Below are positions 1 through 8,668 of a stretch of 64,000 nt of DNA, piece by piece; positions within the stretch are counted from its first letter, which is position 1; every line of letters starts with the position of its first letter. A model generated the notes under the pieces. The model was not told the DNA's origin and did not search any database. It saw only the letters and a program-made list of their open reading frames with translations. Source of the DNA: an uncultured Lachnospiraceae bacterium (GTDB lineage: Bacteria > Bacillota > Clostridia > Lachnospirales > Lachnospiraceae). The position numbers and the translations under genes were made by a program. Location of the stretch: the NCBI GenBank assembly GCA_910579615.1, contig CAJTUA010000004.1, positions 124,001 to 188,000 of the forward strand. The letters run 5' to 3'.

Positions 1-950
1 ACATACTTCTTCATATCATCCAAGTCGTCCTCATCCTGCTCGTCCATACCCACTTTTTTACATGCGCTGGCATCGACTGTCATCTTATCCTCTGTTTCGT
101 TCTCCTCCATCACCTTATCCTCAGCTTCCTTCTCCTCCGTTCCCTTCTCCCCAGCCACTTTCACAATCTCCTTAAAGCTCTCAATCCGCAGCTCCAAAAG
201 CTCTACCAGCAACGGCAGCGCCCCATTCTTTGTCAAACATTCCACACCGCGGCAGCTGTACGCCTCAACCTTATCCCATTCCCCTCTTCTCTTGCACCTG
301 AGCGCAAGCAGCCACATACATTGCGGGAACAATTTCACTTTCTCCTCTTCGTAATACCGCTTTTCAAGATATGCCGCCACTTCCTCCAGAATCTGCACGG
401 CTCTCGCTTCATCTGTCTGCATCATGGAATAGCCGAGCAAAATCAGCAGGTGCAGTTCCTGATTACACAGACGGAACCTCATCAGCTCCAGGCCTTCCCA
501 TTCCGGAAAGGTAATCGCCAAAGCTTCTCCCAATGCCTTACGGCAGCGCAGGGCATTCCCGTCCCTGCGGTATTCATTGACCGCAGCATATTTCGCCAAA
601 AATTGCTGATGCAGCTTTTGGTCGATTGTCCTGTGCCGCGAATATTCCTCAAGCAGGTTCTGGTTGTGCTCATAATCATTCTCAAAGAAATGGCGCTGCA
701 GGGTTTCCCTTAAGTCAAACAATATGTATTCTTCCACTGACATAATTACCTCAAGTGTGTCCGTACATTTGCCCAAACGCTGCATCAAGGCATCCGCCAA
801 CATTTTCTCCGGTACTCTTTCACCGCTCTCAATCTTTGTCAGTTCTCCCTGTGTACAGATTCCCCGAAACAGCTCTTCCTGCGTGAGACCCTTCTTTTTT
901 CGTTCCCGGTAAATAATCTTCCCTAAATTTGTCGCACGTTCATCCCACAT
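1..950 (-). CDS. XRE-family transcriptional regulator, 3' end outside the window
   Basis: The reading frame opens with MWDERATNLGK at 950 and stays open to the left edge, so the C-terminus is missing (about 316 codons visible). Residues 6-65 form a classical helix-turn-helix of the Cro/CI (XRE) type, with GLTQEELFRGICTQGELTKIE as the helix-turn-helix core. The remainder is alpha-helical and rich in Leu, Tyr and Glu, resembling the TPR-like C-terminal half of Rgg/PlcR-type regulators; that is family resemblance only. The visible C-terminal part becomes very acidic and Lys-rich. An AGGAGG lies 10 nt before the start. It is transcribed from its own promoter downstream of the lysC terminator. The regulated genes are not identifiable; they may lie to the left. 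Confidence 0.8.
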   Translation of the reverse strand, partial: MWDERATNLGKIIYRERKKKGLTQEELFRGICTQGELTKIESGERVPEKMLADALMQRLGKCTDTLEVIMSVEEYILFDLRETLQRHFFENDYEHNQNLLEEYSRHRTIDQKLHQQFLAKYAAVNEYRRDGNALRCRKALGEALAITFPEWEGLELMRFRLCNQELHLLILLGYSMMQTDEARAVQILEEVAAYLEKRYYEEEKVKLFPQCMWLLALRCKRRGEWDKVEAYSCRGVECLTKNGALPLLVELLELRIESFKEIVKVAGEKGTEEKEAEDKVMEENETEDKMTVDASACKKVGMDEQDEDDLDDMKKY

Positions 951-1053
951 CTTCTTTATTCCTCCTGATTCCATAGCTCACCAGAATTTCCCGTACTTAT
1001 ATTGTCATATACCACTAGCCTTCTCGCGGTACGGCTTCTATTTTCCCATATAT

Positions 1054-1082
1054 ATTATACCTGTCCACTAATTTCTGGTCAA
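1054..1082 (-). promoter_or_regulatory. Sigma-A-type promoter of the XRE regulator
   Basis: On the minus strand, TTGACC (1082-1077) and TATAAT (1059-1054) are separated by exactly 17 bp. It lies just beyond the lysC terminator and gives a leader of roughly 100 nt before the XRE start at 950. Confidence 0.7.
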
Positions 1083-1094
1083 TATTCTCCTTCC

Positions 1095-1143
1095 AAAAAA
1101 ACGCCCTTTTTGCCGCCGGATTCCACCGCAAAAAGGACGTTTT
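1095..1143 (-). terminator. Rho-independent terminator after lysC
   Basis: Minus-strand stem ACGTCCTTTTTGC / GCAAAAAGGGCGT with one G-T pair is followed by a run of seven T. It closes the aspartate-family operon and separates it from the XRE gene. Confidence 0.8.
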
Positions 1144-1217
1144 CGCTTTATCTTTTGCTTTATTTGTGCCCAAACCTTTCCCTCCGGTTTAAAAAGGAAA
1201 AAAGAGGAAAATATATT

Positions 1218-2420
1218 CTAAAAAAACTTATTGTGCACTGCATTGACTGCTTTTTCCGTCTGCTGCACATCAATCAGCACCGTCACGCGGATTTCCGATG
1301 TCGAAATCATCTTGATATTGACACCCGCATCGTAGAGCGCCTCAAACATCTTCGCCGCCACACCTGGATTGGACATCATACCCGCGCCGACAACGGAAAC
1401 CTTCGCCACATTCTCCTCCACATCAATTTTCGTGTATTTGAGCGAGGTATTCCTGTGGCGCTCCACGGTGGCAACCGCTTCTGCAAGGTCATCCTTCGCG
1501 ATGGTAAAGCTGATGTCCTTCGTCCCGTCACGGCCGACGGACTGTAAAATAATATCAACATTGATGCCGTGGTTTGCAAGGTGGTTAAACAGCTTGAATG
1601 CCACACCCGGCTGGTCCTCCAATCCAATGACGGCGATACGTGCCGTATTTTTATCACTTGCTACTCCGCTGATAAGCATTCCTTCCATATTCACTGCCTC
1701 CTTGACTACGGTTCCTTCCGCTAAATTTAAACTTGAACGCACAACGAGCTGTACGCCGTACCTCTTTGCCATCTCCACCGAACGATTATGCAAAACGCCA
1801 GCACCGAGCGATGCCAAATCAAGCATCTCGTCGTAGGTGATTTCCGGGAGCTTTTTCGCCTCCGGCACAATGCGTGGGTCAGCGGTGTACACGCCCTCCA
1901 CGTCCGTATAAATCTCGCACGCATCCGCATGCAGTGCCGCCGCTAACGCCACGGCGGTTGTATCCGAGCCGCCCCTGCCGAGCGTCGTGTAATTATCCCT
2001 CTTGTCAATGCCCTGGAAGCCTGTCACCAGGACAATCTTGCGGCTCTCCAGCTCGTATTTGATGCGGTCTGTATCAATGCTGGTCAGACGCGCATTGCCA
2101 TAAGTTGTGGTGGTGTGCATTTTTACCTGGAACGCGTTCAGCGAAACCGCCGGGACGCCGAGCGTATCCATCGCCATTGCCATAAGCGCAACCGACTGCT
2201 GCTCACCGATGGTATAAAGCATATCCATCTCACGCTTTGGCGGGTTCGGGTTAATGTCCTTGGCCTGGTCCACGAGCACATCCGTGAATTTTCCCATTGC
2301 CGAAAGGACTACGATAACATCATTTCCCTTTTTGTAATCCTCAATGCAGCGCTTTGCCACATTGAAAATTCTCTCCTTGTCAGCGACCGACGTGCCGCCG
2401 AACTTTTTTACGATTAACAT
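1218..2420 (-). CDS. lysC: Aspartate kinase
   Basis: 400 aa, the normal length for a monofunctional aspartate kinase. It phosphorylates aspartate to 4-phospho-aspartate, the first step to threonine, methionine, lysine and diaminopimelate, in the cytoplasm. The amino-acid-kinase domain starts with KFGGTS (residues 6-11), and the substrate/ATP motif GRGGSDTT is at 148-155. Two ACT domains follow (about 252-320 and 340-398), as in feedback-inhibited aspartokinases. Which amino acid inhibits it cannot be read from the sequence. It is third in the order ACT protein, hom, lysC on the minus strand, with 136 nt between hom and lysC. No lysine riboswitch is visible in that gap. A strong terminator follows. 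Confidence 0.96.
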   Translation of the reverse strand: MLIVKKFGGTSVADKERIFNVAKRCIEDYKKGNDVIVVLSAMGKFTDVLVDQAKDINPNPPKREMDMLYTIGEQQSVALMAMAMDTLGVPAVSLNAFQVKMHTTTTYGNARLTSIDTDRIKYELESRKIVLVTGFQGIDKRDNYTTLGRGGSDTTAVALAAALHADACEIYTDVEGVYTADPRIVPEAKKLPEITYDEMLDLASLGAGVLHNRSVEMAKRYGVQLVVRSSLNLAEGTVVKEAVNMEGMLISGVASDKNTARIAVIGLEDQPGVAFKLFNHLANHGINVDIILQSVGRDGTKDISFTIAKDDLAEAVATVERHRNTSLKYTKIDVEENVAKVSVVGAGMMSNPGVAAKMFEALYDAGVNIKMISTSEIRVTVLIDVQQTEKAVNAVHNKFF

Positions 2421-2556
2421 AGCTGCCTCCTAAAACAATGTATTTTTCTGCATCTATCGTCCAATTTATCCTTTGATAAACTGTTGGCCGTTCCGAAACC
2501 GTGAACGGTTGGTTCCCTGGCTATAAAATATTCCTTGAACCATAAAGCGCTTCTAC

Positions 2557-3792
2557 CTATATCATATTCCGCCACTTTTTTGTTGTGCCTTCCACGCGTA
2601 TCCTGCTTAGAACCTTTGTCTTTGCCGCTGCCCCCTGAAAGTCACCCTCCGCCATCGGTTTTGTAAAAAATGCGTACTCGCCGGCAATCCCTTCCGCCGT
2701 AACTTCCTGGTCCACCGCAAACAGGCTTTTTGCCTTTTCTTTCTCCGCTGCTGGAACACGGACAAAAAAGCTGCTCTGCAAGGTATTGATATCGGCAAGC
2801 TCCAATTTTCTGCTGTTCCAGATGGTCATGACATTCACGCCCTGGTGCTTCACCGCGTCCACCACATCCGATACAACGGCGCTCGCGGTCGGAAGTTTGC
2901 CCGCACCCTTTCCGTAGAACATGACATCGCCGAGGAAATTGCCCCGCACAAGCACCGCATTAAACACATCATCCACCACATACAGCGGGTGGTCCCTGCC
3001 AATCATGCACGGCGCAACCATCGCGTAAACCTTGCCGTCCACCGTTTTGCTTGTGCCAAACAGCTTAATGTTCGCGCCCACCGCATTGGCATAGGCGATA
3101 TCTTCCTTCGTAATCTTCGTGATTCCCTCGGTATAGATATCCTCATAATCCACCTGCATCCCATAAGCAAGCGAAGTCAGGATTGCTATCTTCCTTCCCG
3201 CATCGTACCCGTCCACATCGGCGGAAGGGTTGCGCTCCGCATAGCCCCTCGCCTGCGCGTCCGCCAGCACATCCGCAAAATCCGCGCCCTCGTCGCGCAT
3301 TTTGGTCAGGATATAATTCGTTGTGCCGTTTAGGATGCCCGTCACTTCCTGAATTTCATCGACCGTCAGGCTCTGGTTGAGCGGGCGGATAATCGGGATG
3401 CCGCCGCCCACGCTCGCCTCAAACAAGAAATTTTCCTTTTTCTGCTTCGCAATCTCAAGCAGCTCCGCGCCGTGCTTCGCGACCAGCTCCTTGTTGGAGG
3501 TGCACACGCTCTTCCCCTTTAAGAGCGCCTCCTTCACAAAGCTGTACGCCGGTTCTACGCCGCCCATCACCTCGACAATCACGCTGACCTCCGGGTCATC
3601 TACAATCTGGGCAAAATCATGTACCAGTACCTCCTCAACCGGGTTCCCCGGGAAATCCCGCAAATCCAGCACATACTTAATTTCAATTTCTTTCCCCGCG
3701 CGCCGCGCAATTCCTTCCGGATTGCTCCTGACAATCTCAAACACGCCGGAACCAACCGTACCATACCCTAAAATCGCTATTTTCATATCCAT
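2557..3792 (-). CDS. hom: Homoserine dehydrogenase
   Basis: 411 aa. Converts aspartate semialdehyde to homoserine with NAD(P)H, the branch point to threonine and methionine. The Rossmann motif GYGTVGSGV is at the N-terminus (about residues 9-17). The catalytic domain carries GGGIPIIRPL and GILNGTTNYIL, typical of the family. About 90 C-terminal residues (FFVRVPAAEKEKAK onward) correspond to the regulatory ACT-like region. AAGGAGGGATGGAT precedes the ATG. The gene follows the ACT protein gene, but a 110-bp dispersed stem-loop element (3801-3910) lies between them and ends directly at the hom ribosome binding site. Confidence 0.95.
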   Translation of the reverse strand: MDMKIAILGYGTVGSGVFEIVRSNPEGIARRAGKEIEIKYVLDLRDFPGNPVEEVLVHDFAQIVDDPEVSVIVEVMGGVEPAYSFVKEALLKGKSVCTSNKELVAKHGAELLEIAKQKKENFLFEASVGGGIPIIRPLNQSLTVDEIQEVTGILNGTTNYILTKMRDEGADFADVLADAQARGYAERNPSADVDGYDAGRKIAILTSLAYGMQVDYEDIYTEGITKITKEDIAYANAVGANIKLFGTSKTVDGKVYAMVAPCMIGRDHPLYVVDDVFNAVLVRGNFLGDVMFYGKGAGKLPTASAVVSDVVDAVKHQGVNVMTIWNSRKLELADINTLQSSFFVRVPAAEKEKAKSLFAVDQEVTAEGIAGEYAFFTKPMAEGDFQGAAAKTKVLSRIRVEGTTKKWRNMI

Positions 3793-3800
3793 CCCTCCTT

Positions 3801-3910
3801 ATTTAAGTTCCGCATCTGCCCTCCCAGACCCATCCACAGCAGAGGTATTTTATGTCCGCTTCTCTCCCATAAAATCCCTCTGGGGTCTGTACGGGCATAT
3901 GCTGTTTTGA
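3801..3910 (-). repeat. Dispersed stem-loop element, copy 1 (upstream of hom)
   Basis: On the plus strand it begins ATTTAAGTTCCGC and contains nested inverted repeats. Outer arms are 3812-3821 with 3893-3902 (one mismatch). A middle arm AGACCC pairs with GGGTCT. The inner arms at 3840-3854 and 3868-3882 enclose the 13-nt loop TCCGCTTCTCTCC. The right border is degenerate (CTGTTTTGAATCCC). Read as RNA on the minus strand, its 3' border runs straight into the hom Shine-Dalgarno. Same architecture as copies 2 and 4. Confidence 0.8.
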
Positions 3911-3915
3911 ATCCC

Positions 3916-4356
3916 TTACTCACGCCCTAGTATTTTTATATAGTGCACTCCCTCTGTTGCCTCAACCAACTCAATCAGCTTTGCTACCTCAAGCGTCTGC
4001 GGCAATATTTCCATCCCCAAGGTCAGCGAGGCAATCCCCCCGATTGGGATGGACTGATGAATCGTGAGAATGTTCGCGTGCGCCTGCGCAATTTTGTTCA
4101 ACACATTCGAAAGCAGCCCCGGCACATCGTCCACCTGCATCATCAAATTGATTGTCTTGCCCCGGTTGTCCTCATGAAACGGAAAAATATCATCCTTGTA
4201 TTTATAGAAGGAGCTGCGGCTGATTTCAACGGCGTCCGTCGCCTCCTGAATCGTGAGCACCCGCTCCGAATCCAAAAGCCGCTTCGCCTCAACAACCTTT
4301 AGCAGAACCTCCGGCAAGGCTTTCTTCTTCACTATATAATATTTATCGTCGTCCAT
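3916..4356 (-). CDS. ACT domain protein, UPF0735 type
   Basis: 146 aa, matching the UPF0735 ACT-domain family. The N-terminal half carries a helix-turn-helix-like segment (LTIQEATDAVEISRSSFYKY). The C-terminal half is an ACT domain (MMQVDDVPGLLSNVLNKIAQ onward). ACT domains bind amino acids, so a regulatory role for the downstream hom-lysC genes is plausible but not shown. I place the start at the ATG at 4356, 10 nt after AGGAGG; a TTG at 4365 lies only one base from the Shine-Dalgarno and is unlikely. First gene of the aspartate operon, behind the promoter at 4468-4496. Confidence 0.88.
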   Translation of the reverse strand: MDDDKYYIVKKKALPEVLLKVVEAKRLLDSERVLTIQEATDAVEISRSSFYKYKDDIFPFHEDNRGKTINLMMQVDDVPGLLSNVLNKIAQAHANILTIHQSIPIGGIASLTLGMEILPQTLEVAKLIELVEATEGVHYIKILGRE

Positions 4357-4467
4357 GCCTGTCAATCCTCCTGCGGACCCTCTTTATCCAAAAACACGGT
4401 TCGTGCAGCAGCGCCTGCCATCGCCGTTTGTTCACTCCACATGAACAAGTGTCCGTTTCGGAAAGAT

Positions 4468-4496
4468 ATCATATCATACTTCCTGTGCGATTGCAA
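4468..4496 (-). promoter_or_regulatory. Promoter of the ACT-hom-lysC operon
   Basis: Minus strand TTGCAA (4496-4491), 17-bp spacer, TATGAT (4473-4468). It faces the operon and is about 110 nt upstream of the ACT gene start. Confidence 0.6.
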
Positions 4497-4565
4497 TACC
4501 CTTTTTATATTTTCCGATTCTGCGAACGCCAATTCTTAGAGATTCCTTACATTTCCGCATTTTAT

Positions 4566-4594
4566 TTGAAATTTTGCGCGCCATATGCTAGAAT
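4566..4594 (+). promoter_or_regulatory. Promoter of the small membrane gene and CotH gene
   Basis: TTGAAA (4566-4571), 17-bp spacer, TAGAAT (4589-4594). It is about 50 nt upstream of the ATG at 4643 and divergent from the aspartate operon promoter. Confidence 0.6.
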
Positions 4595-4642
4595 AGCGTT
4601 AAAGCAAAACGGCTTTTTCACTTCAGACAGGAGGGAGATTTT

Positions 4643-4774
4643 ATGGAAGATATTGAAAATAAGGATGAAAAACAGGAAAAAGAACAGAATAAATCACAGA
4701 GGGTATGGGATATCTGCTGCCTCGGGGCACTTCTGGTTATCCTGATTGTATGCTGCTATCTGCTGCTTACATAA
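4643..4774 (+). CDS. Small single-pass membrane protein, 43 aa
   Basis: ATG at 4643 is preceded by AGGAGGGAGATTTT. The peptide has a charged N-terminal half (MEDIENKDEKQEKEQNKSQR), then a hydrophobic segment (about residues 22-42, WDICCLGALLVILIVCCYLL), and ends LLT. It has the predicted topology of a tail-anchored protein. It is the first gene after a good promoter, 56 nt upstream of the CotH-kinase gene, so the two are probably co-transcribed. I do not recognise the family. Confidence 0.6.
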   Translation: MEDIENKDEKQEKEQNKSQRVWDICCLGALLVILIVCCYLLLT

Positions 4775-4830
4775 GAACGAGCCACGGCTGACCGGAACGA
4801 TTGTCCGGAGCAGCAAGAATGTGAGGAATC

Positions 4831-7308
4831 ATGAAAAAATTAAAACAATACGGCGGGATGCTTTTTCTGTGCGGCACCCTTGTCTGCGGGATTTTTCCCG
4901 CAGACACCATTTTCGCGGACAGCCTGCGGACAACATCCACAGGCACATTTCCCATTGCCACAACCCACACGGAAACAGCAAAAACCACCACACCCGAAGA
5001 GGAGGCTTCCCGCGATTTTGTGCCAAGCCTCCTGCCTTCCCCGGAATTTTCCGCAGAAGCAGGCTTTTACGAAGAAGAATTTCTTCTTACCATCACCGTT
5101 CCGAAGGGGTTTGAAATTTATCTGACCACGGATGGTTCTGTGCCAGCTCCGGACAATGAAGCGGCATTTCGTTACACTGAGCCGATATTGCTCACTGACC
5201 TGCGTATGGGGGAGAGTGTTTCAAAAGCATGGGCCATCCGCGCTTGCACCGTTTCCCCGGAGGGGGAATGCGGCGATGTCATAACCAAAACCTATTTTAT
5301 CGGAAGCGGCATGACCTCACGCTACCAGGTTCCGGTTGTCTCCCTTGTGACCGATCCGGACAACCTCTACAATGAGGTGGATGGTATTTACACCCATTAC
5401 TGGCAGAGCGGCAGGGATTGGGAGCGCCCGTTCCATTTCGAATATTTCACAGCAGCGGGCGAGCTTGCCGTTTCCATGAACTGTGGCGGCAGGGTGCACG
5501 GGGGCGCAAGCCGCGAGATTGAAATGAAATCCCTGCGTCTTTATGCGCGCGCGGAATACGATGTGCAGAAAAATTTCAAATATGATTTTTTCACAGGGGG
5601 CACTCTCCCGGCACTCGACAGCAACGGGCAGACCATCAAAAAATTCAAGCGCCTGCTTTTGCGCGGCGGCGGCAATGAGGCAACCGCATGGGAACGCACT
5701 TATTTCCGCGATACCTTAACCGCATGGTCGATGCGCAATACAAAGCTTGACGTACAGGCCGCGCAGCCCCTTGTTGCTTTCCTCAACGGCAATTACTACG
5801 GCATCATGAACCTGCGTGAACGGCAGGACGAGCGCTATGTCGAGGGGCATTATGGCCTGGACAGTGCGCAGGTTGCCGTATACAGTTTCTGGTACGACGA
5901 AAACGGGGATATCCAGGTTGAGGCGGACGCGGACAGCGACGAGCTTGCAGCAGAGGCAAAGCGGTACTATAAAGAGATTTTTAGCTTCGCCACGACGGCG
6001 GATTTAACGGTTCCGGAAAATTATGAGAAGGTCTGTGAAGCCTTTGACATTGAAAATTATATTGACTATCTTTGTGTCGAGCTGTTCTGCGACAATACCG
6101 ACTGGCCGGGCAACAACTGCAAGGCATGGCGCTACACGGGCGAGGAGAATGGCCTTTATGGCAGCGACGGCAAAATCCGGTGGTTTTTGTACGACACGGA
6201 ATTTGCATTCGGGCTCTACGGCAAACGGCCTTCCGATGATTCTGTCGGGGCAGCACTTTCTTCCACCTCGAAGGAATGGCCAAACCCGCACGGCTCCACA
6301 CTGCTCTTCCGCAGCCTGTTGCAAAACGGGGACTTTTACAATGCGTTCATTTCCCGTATGCTTGATTTGCTGAATGAGGAATTTGTATCCGAGGCACTCA
6401 ATGCACAGGTCGATGCCATGGCGGATTATTACAGGGATTTGATTCAGGAGAACCGCGATGCCGGAAACCATTTTGACAACTACGAAACCAACCTTTCCGT
6501 TGTCAAAAATTTCATCAGCAAGCGCCCGGCAAATCTCTATACCCTGCTTTACCAACAATTTGAACTTGGCATGCGCTATACACTGCACATTGATTTTGAG
6601 CCTTCGATGGGGTCGCTTACGGTTGGCACGATTCACGCCGCAGAGGGCGCGAACTGTATCCGGGACGATGGTTTTTACGGTTATTATTACAATGAATATC
6701 CCGTGGAAGTTACTGCAATACCTGCCAAGGGTTACCGTTTCGTTGGCTTTACCGGCAAGGGAATCTCTGCGCTGGCCGCAGTGGACGGAACGCCGCTTGA
6801 CCCTGCCGATACTGAAAACAGCCTATTGCTCCACTATACAGAGCAGGATGGGAGCAATGCCGCACTGTTTACGCAGGATAGGGTTTTTGTGCAAAACACA
6901 GGGGCGAATGGACAAATTTATCTGACGGCTGTTTTTGAGAAGGAAAACGCTTCACCGTCCTATATTGAAACGGTGGGTGCCGTGGCGGGCAGCTCTGTCA
7001 AAACAGGGGGAACGGAAGGCACGGCAAGCCCACCGGAGGGCACAGAAATGGACGGGCAGCAAGGCAGCCCCGAAAACGCTGCGGACGCAAACCCGGACAG
7101 CAAAGGGAATGGCGAACTGGAAAACGGGAATCCAAACGGGCAGCCGGAGGGTTCGCAGGGCAGTCCGGAAACCAATCCCTCCACCCCTGCGGACGCGCAA
7201 AAAACAGATGATACGGAGTTTATCCTGCTCTGCGTCCTGCTTATTGCCACACTTGGTTTTGTAACCTTCCTCGGCATACATGCATCGAGGAAGCGTTTCC
7301 GCCGTTGA
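4831..7308 (+). CDS. CotH-kinase-family surface protein with chitobiase-like domain
   Basis: 825 aa. A signal peptide covers about residues 1-30. A chitobiase/hexosaminidase C-terminal-type fold follows (about 72-155; IYLTTDGSVPAP). Residues 165-570 are a CotH-type secreted kinase domain with the hallmark segments NYYGIMNLRERQDER (321-335), WPGNN (425-429) and RWFLYDTEFAFG (450-461), whose Asp matches the metal-binding position. About 590-700 resemble an InlB-B/Listeria-type repeat (YPVEVTAIPAKGYRFVGF). A Pro/Gly/Glu/Asn-rich linker (about 705-785) leads to a membrane segment (about 790-815) and a basic tail, so it is probably wall-spanning and membrane-anchored. No LPXTG motif. CotH proteins phosphorylate spore-coat proteins in Bacillus; the substrate here is unknown. 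TGAGG precedes the start. Confidence 0.87.
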   Translation: MKKLKQYGGMLFLCGTLVCGIFPADTIFADSLRTTSTGTFPIATTHTETAKTTTPEEEASRDFVPSLLPSPEFSAEAGFYEEEFLLTITVPKGFEIYLTTDGSVPAPDNEAAFRYTEPILLTDLRMGESVSKAWAIRACTVSPEGECGDVITKTYFIGSGMTSRYQVPVVSLVTDPDNLYNEVDGIYTHYWQSGRDWERPFHFEYFTAAGELAVSMNCGGRVHGGASREIEMKSLRLYARAEYDVQKNFKYDFFTGGTLPALDSNGQTIKKFKRLLLRGGGNEATAWERTYFRDTLTAWSMRNTKLDVQAAQPLVAFLNGNYYGIMNLRERQDERYVEGHYGLDSAQVAVYSFWYDENGDIQVEADADSDELAAEAKRYYKEIFSFATTADLTVPENYEKVCEAFDIENYIDYLCVELFCDNTDWPGNNCKAWRYTGEENGLYGSDGKIRWFLYDTEFAFGLYGKRPSDDSVGAALSSTSKEWPNPHGSTLLFRSLLQNGDFYNAFISRMLDLLNEEFVSEALNAQVDAMADYYRDLIQENRDAGNHFDNYETNLSVVKNFISKRPANLYTLLYQQFELGMRYTLHIDFEPSMGSLTVGTIHAAEGANCIRDDGFYGYYYNEYPVEVTAIPAKGYRFVGFTGKGISALAAVDGTPLDPADTENSLLLHYTEQDGSNAALFTQDRVFVQNTGANGQIYLTAVFEKENASPSYIETVGAVAGSSVKTGGTEGTASPPEGTEMDGQQGSPENAADANPDSKGNGELENGNPNGQPEGSQGSPETNPSTPADAQKTDDTEFILLCVLLIATLGFVTFLGIHASRKRFRR

Positions 7309-7442
7309 ACACAGCGTGAGGAAGGCATAGCGGGCTGCGTTGATGGAATTGGGCAGAATGATCACGGAAATTAGGGTGTGCAGAACATGGAAATGAATTT
7401 TCAGACACTCTCTGGCATCTTTATGCAAAAAAGATTTCCCTG

Positions 7443-7481
7443 TTTTTATAAGGTCAGTTTTTTAATCTGACCTTATAAAAA
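7443..7481. terminator. Long hairpin after the CotH gene, possible bidirectional terminator
   Basis: Perfect 15-bp inverted repeat TTTTTATAAGGTCAG / CTGACCTTATAAAAA around a 9-nt T-rich loop. The A/T ends of the arms can serve as the paired A- and U-tracts of a bidirectional terminator. There is no unpaired T-run beyond the stem, so the call is tentative. Confidence 0.5.
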
Positions 7482-7514
7482 AATATTATTTTGGATGTTT
7501 TCATAATGCCAATT

Positions 7515-7534
7515 TTGCAGTATGATAACTGCAA
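7515..7534. promoter_or_regulatory. Operator-like palindrome upstream of the B6 genes
   Basis: TTGCAGT-ATGATA-ACTGCAA, a perfect 7-bp inverted repeat with a 6-bp centre, 148 nt before the S-component start. The centre overlaps TATGAT. A regulator binding site is inference only. Confidence 0.35.
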
Positions 7535-7681
7535 TCAAAAACACAGGGCACGGATTATCCAGGACATTTGTTTTTCCAAAAATCAGATTTGCTGTGATTT
7601 GACATGGATTTCACCAAGGCATGAACCACCGCAAACCAAATGGATATTCCCGCAACAAACGCCCTGAAACGGAGGGTCTTT

Positions 7682-8533
7682 ATGGAAACACAGAAAAAGC
7701 AAAACTTAACACTGGCACTTGCGGGGGCAATCGTTTCCCTGCTTGGCATCATCACCACCATTGTTGGCTACCAGCTCAACAAGGACGGCGAAATCACCTC
7801 GGAGGACAAGGTACTTTTCGCGGGCTATTTCCTCGTGATTATCGGCATCGTGCTGCTTACAAACGGCATCATCCGCCTGTGCTCCAAAAAGGAAGCAGTA
7901 AAATACAGTGCTTCCGACCGCACCAAACGCCTCGCCTATGCGTCATTGTTCGCGGCACTTTCCTATATCGGTTTTCAGTATTTCCGCTTTGACCTTGCGG
8001 TCGGCAGTGAAAAAACAGCCTTTCATCTCGGCAATACCTTCGTCGTCCTTGCCGCGCTTTTTCTCGGCGGTACCTGGGGCGGCATGGCAGGCGCAATCGG
8101 GCTGACCCTGGCGGATTTCACTTCCGGTTATGCAACCAGTGCGCCAAAGACATTTTTCCTTAAACTTTGCATCGGGCTGATTGTCGGGCTTGTCGCGCAC
8201 ACGATTTTCCATATCAGCCGCGCGCAGCGTTCCGGAAGAATCTTATGCGGCGTACTGCTTGCGTCCATCTGCGGACTGGCATTCAATATCATTGCTGACC
8301 CGCTCGTCGGATATGTTTATAAACAATACCTGTTCGGGATTCCACAGGATATCGCAAAAACACTTGCAAAACTAAGCGGACTGACCACGGGTGTCAATGC
8401 GGTTCTCTCCGCCGCCGCCGCTGTGGCAGTCTACACCGCACTGCGCCCGGCACTGGAAAAATCCGGTTTGTTTTTCCGGTTGGAAGCAGCACCGGACGGG
8501 GCAAATGCAAAACCGCAGAAGGTTTTTTCGTAG
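7682..8533 (+). CDS. ECF transporter substrate-binding (S) component, probably for a B6 vitamer
   Basis: 283 aa, membrane protein. The N-terminus has two hydrophobic helices (about 10-65) and a cytoplasmic link. The remaining helices (about 80-260) have the ECF S-component look: small-residue-rich segments such as GNTFVVLAALFLGGTWGGMAGAIGLTLADFTSG. S components capture a vitamin and dock onto a shared energising module (EcfA, EcfA', EcfT), none of which is encoded here. Specificity for pyridoxine or a relative is inferred from the pyridoxamine kinase gene 135 nt downstream. I chose the ATG at 7682 because GGAGGGTCTTT precedes it; an in-frame upstream ATG at 7640 lacks a ribosome binding site. 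Confidence 0.8.
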   Translation: METQKKQNLTLALAGAIVSLLGIITTIVGYQLNKDGEITSEDKVLFAGYFLVIIGIVLLTNGIIRLCSKKEAVKYSASDRTKRLAYASLFAALSYIGFQYFRFDLAVGSEKTAFHLGNTFVVLAALFLGGTWGGMAGAIGLTLADFTSGYATSAPKTFFLKLCIGLIVGLVAHTIFHISRAQRSGRILCGVLLASICGLAFNIIADPLVGYVYKQYLFGIPQDIAKTLAKLSGLTTGVNAVLSAAAAVAVYTALRPALEKSGLFFRLEAAPDGANAKPQKVFS

Positions 8534-8566
8534 ATTTAATGGTTTTTCCTGATGCAAGGGAATTTT

Positions 8567-8655
8567 AAGGCAGAAATATTATAAATTTTGCACGAAACCG
8601 CAAGACAGAAATATCGTAAATCTTGCGCAAAACCGCAAGACAGAAATATTATAAA
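8567..8655 (+). repeat. 35-bp tandem repeat, about 2.5 copies
   Basis: Units start at 8567, 8602 and 8637 with the shared core AAGACAGAAATATTATAAA. Units 1 and 2 are 35 bp each; the third is partial and runs into the ribosome binding region of the kinase gene. It fills most of the gap between the S component and the kinase. Confidence 0.85.
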
Positions 8656-8668
8656 AGCGAGAAGAATC

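Larger units (their letters stand above)
7309..7681. other. Intergenic region before the vitamin B6 genes
   Basis: 373 nt without a convincing gene. It holds a 15-bp perfect hairpin (7443-7481) and a 7-bp palindrome (7515-7534), listed separately. TATGAT at 7521-7526 could be a -10 box, but no good -35 is at the right distance. Confidence 0.5.

Noticed and set aside
2421..2556. Possible lysine riboswitch before lysC
   Set aside because: Only 136 nt, between two genes of one operon, and none of the conserved L-box segments or a terminator are visible.
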